From Phoronis australis (Eukaryota > Phoronida > Phoronidae), in the NCBI GenBank assembly GCA_002633005.1, contig NMRA01000056.1, positions 693,165 to 757,164 on the forward strand: a stretch of DNA of 64,000 nt. The letters run 5' to 3'. The notes below the pieces were generated by a model. It saw only the letters and a list, made by a program, of their open reading frames with translations. It was not told where the DNA came from and searched no databases. The translations under genes and the position numbers were made by a program. Positions 62,725-64,000 of the stretch are shown here, piece after piece; within the stretch, counting starts at the first letter, position 1, and each line of letters opens with the position of its first letter.

Positions 62725-62809
62725 CTTTGGTGAGCTTAATGTGAGCAGCCTGCGCCCTCTTCAGGGCATCTTGCAAACCAGAATCATCGGGAGTCTCCCT
62801 CAACCCAAG
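62725..62809 (-). CDS. Two-membrane-segment protein, exon 2
   Basis: Acceptor CTCTGTTACAG, 28 codons (LGLRETPDDSGLQDALKRAQ, AAHIKLTK) and one base before GTTGAG. The segment is amphipathic and probably helical, just before the first membrane helix. Phase 0 in, phase 1 out, consistent with exons 1 and 3. Confidence 0.8.
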
Positions 62810-63771
62810 CTGTAACAGAGAAGATCATACTTAAAGATACTGCGCCTATGTTGTTAATCATGTTCACATCATGTTGTGAGTAATCCTTTAAACAAAATTT
62901 CAAAATTTAGCTTAAAGGGACACTATCAATTTTACGGCCGAAAATCGCATTTTTGTTATCAATGTTTGAGAATAGACTTCTTGAAGTTATTAGTCTTGAT
63001 GAAATGGATAAAACAACAAAATCTGTTGTTTAGGTGATTTTATTACAAATTGCCAACTCTCACCGTTGTCTGCCAGATGTTCGTTGAAATAAAGGCTAGT
63101 AACTTCACCACTTAAATTCGCTTAAAATAGCCTGCCGTTTATTGATTTGGGTTAAGGTACGTCAACACAGCCTTAGATTGCGACCCTGGAGGTTGCAGAT
63201 TCAATTCTCCATTGAGGCTGATCTCAGACTATAACTTTTCCCATTAAAATATACTTCGGAAAATCAAATGTAAGAAAAGGCTTAGTGATCAGATTTAAAT
63301 GAAACTTTCCACCATCAGTTCATCAAAAGCATGTGAGGAAGTGCGAAACTGTTTTAATAAAGTGTTTCACTTTGTGCGACAAAAAATTGGGATTTGATTT
63401 TTTTGAAAAAAGTCAAAAGTTGCATGAAACAAAAAAGGAAAAATAATTCTGAAAATAGTGACAGCCTTTTCGAGATGTCATATAAAATATTTTATACCAC
63501 AATATCACCCTCGAATGGCCAATACAACGGTTTAATAACCTATTTAGTTATTTAACACAAGAGTTTCGGGTTGTCGACTTTACCGCTGCTCCACTCAGCG
63601 GCTAAACATCATCGAACGTGAAAATAGAATACTTAAATGAGCACGCGCAACAATCACATGTTCAACACACGACACTGTAATGACATTTATAAGCTATGAA
63701 CAATAAGATGCAAAATTTCAATAGAAACAACATCTTTAATTCAGTAAAATTTATATGTCGCTTTCTCTCAC

Positions 63772-63834
63772 CTGTAAATCATCGATCTCCAGTTTGAATG
63801 CAAGTAACGTGCGGTCGGGATGCTCAGAAACCAT
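63772..63834 (-). CDS. Two-membrane-segment protein, exon 1 (start)
   Basis: ATG at 63834 gives 21 codons (MVSEHPDRTLLAFKLEIDDL, Q) ending in phase 0 at GTGAGA. Joined to exons 2-6 this makes a 168-residue protein: a soluble, partly helical N-terminus of about 54 residues, membrane segments near 55-72 and 85-110, and a charged tail of about 58 residues ending in basic residues. There is no signal peptide. All five introns have GT-AG ends and compatible phases (0, 1, 0, 2, 1), which is strong evidence for a real gene. I do not recognise the family; the layout suits a small organelle or ER membrane protein with a hairpin. The upstream 166 bases to the window edge should hold the 5' UTR; I see no TATA box. 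Confidence 0.8.
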
Positions 63835-64000
63835 TGGTAACCTAATTTAGCAAACAATATTTTCGCGGTGGAAGCTTAGCGTTATAAGATGTGTACTAAG
63901 CTAGTCAAGAGGAGTTGCTTTAAATAAAAATTATTTTACAGATTTACTTTAGTTTTGTTTTTGTTTCAATTTTTATTTGATTTTAAGTAAAACATCATTT

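Noticed and set aside
63140-63220. Possible third SINE head (GCAGATTCAATTCTCC B-box-like)
   Set aside because: No A box at the right distance and no shared body or tail.

Overview
This window is eukaryotic, AT-rich and gene-poor, and it is dominated by transposable elements. GT-AG introns, a tRNA-derived SINE, a THAP-domain relic, a Penelope-like fragment, a hAT-like element and many MITEs point to a metazoan, most likely a non-vertebrate. I cannot name the species. Gaps (133 N, 9 N and two single N) show a draft assembly.

Genes. The only complete gene I can build lies on the minus strand at the right end. It has six exons (63834 down to 56680), all with GT-AG junctions and consistent phases, and encodes a 168-residue protein with two membrane segments that I do not recognise. 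On the left, a minus-strand first exon (4188-4269) encodes a signal peptide and the start of an NPC2/ML-domain-like sterol-binding protein; its remaining exons were not found. A possible mitochondrial-targeting first exon (28249-28338) and three short ORFs are weak calls. A decayed THAP zinc-finger domain lies at 9818-9982.

Repeats, left to right. 609-3743 is a direct duplication joined by one N; the second copy carries an extra 557 bp. Four same-strand copies of one repeat family (7988-9295, 21009-22640, 51286-52076, 54747-56025) are built from roughly 145-160 bp monomers. Each monomer starts with a CCACTAG-type box, and many of these boxes fit the CTCF core consensus exactly. A TIR transposon with dense GTTAACCGCCC subterminal repeats is present at 31346-33807, and as a shorter inverted copy at 17896-18962. 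A hAT-like element with an 11-bp terminal inverted repeat and a 5-bp target duplication occupies 41008-43192. A Penelope-like GIY-YIG fragment between inverted arms is at 53963-54359. Two copies of a tRNA-derived SINE are at 15722-15957 and 61582-61832. Several fold-back MITEs and minisatellites fill much of the rest. Long stretches between these hold nothing I can call a gene.

The most interesting signal is the repeat family that carries ordered arrays of CTCF-like sites. If an endogenous CTCF binds them, the family would spread directional insulator sites through this genome.
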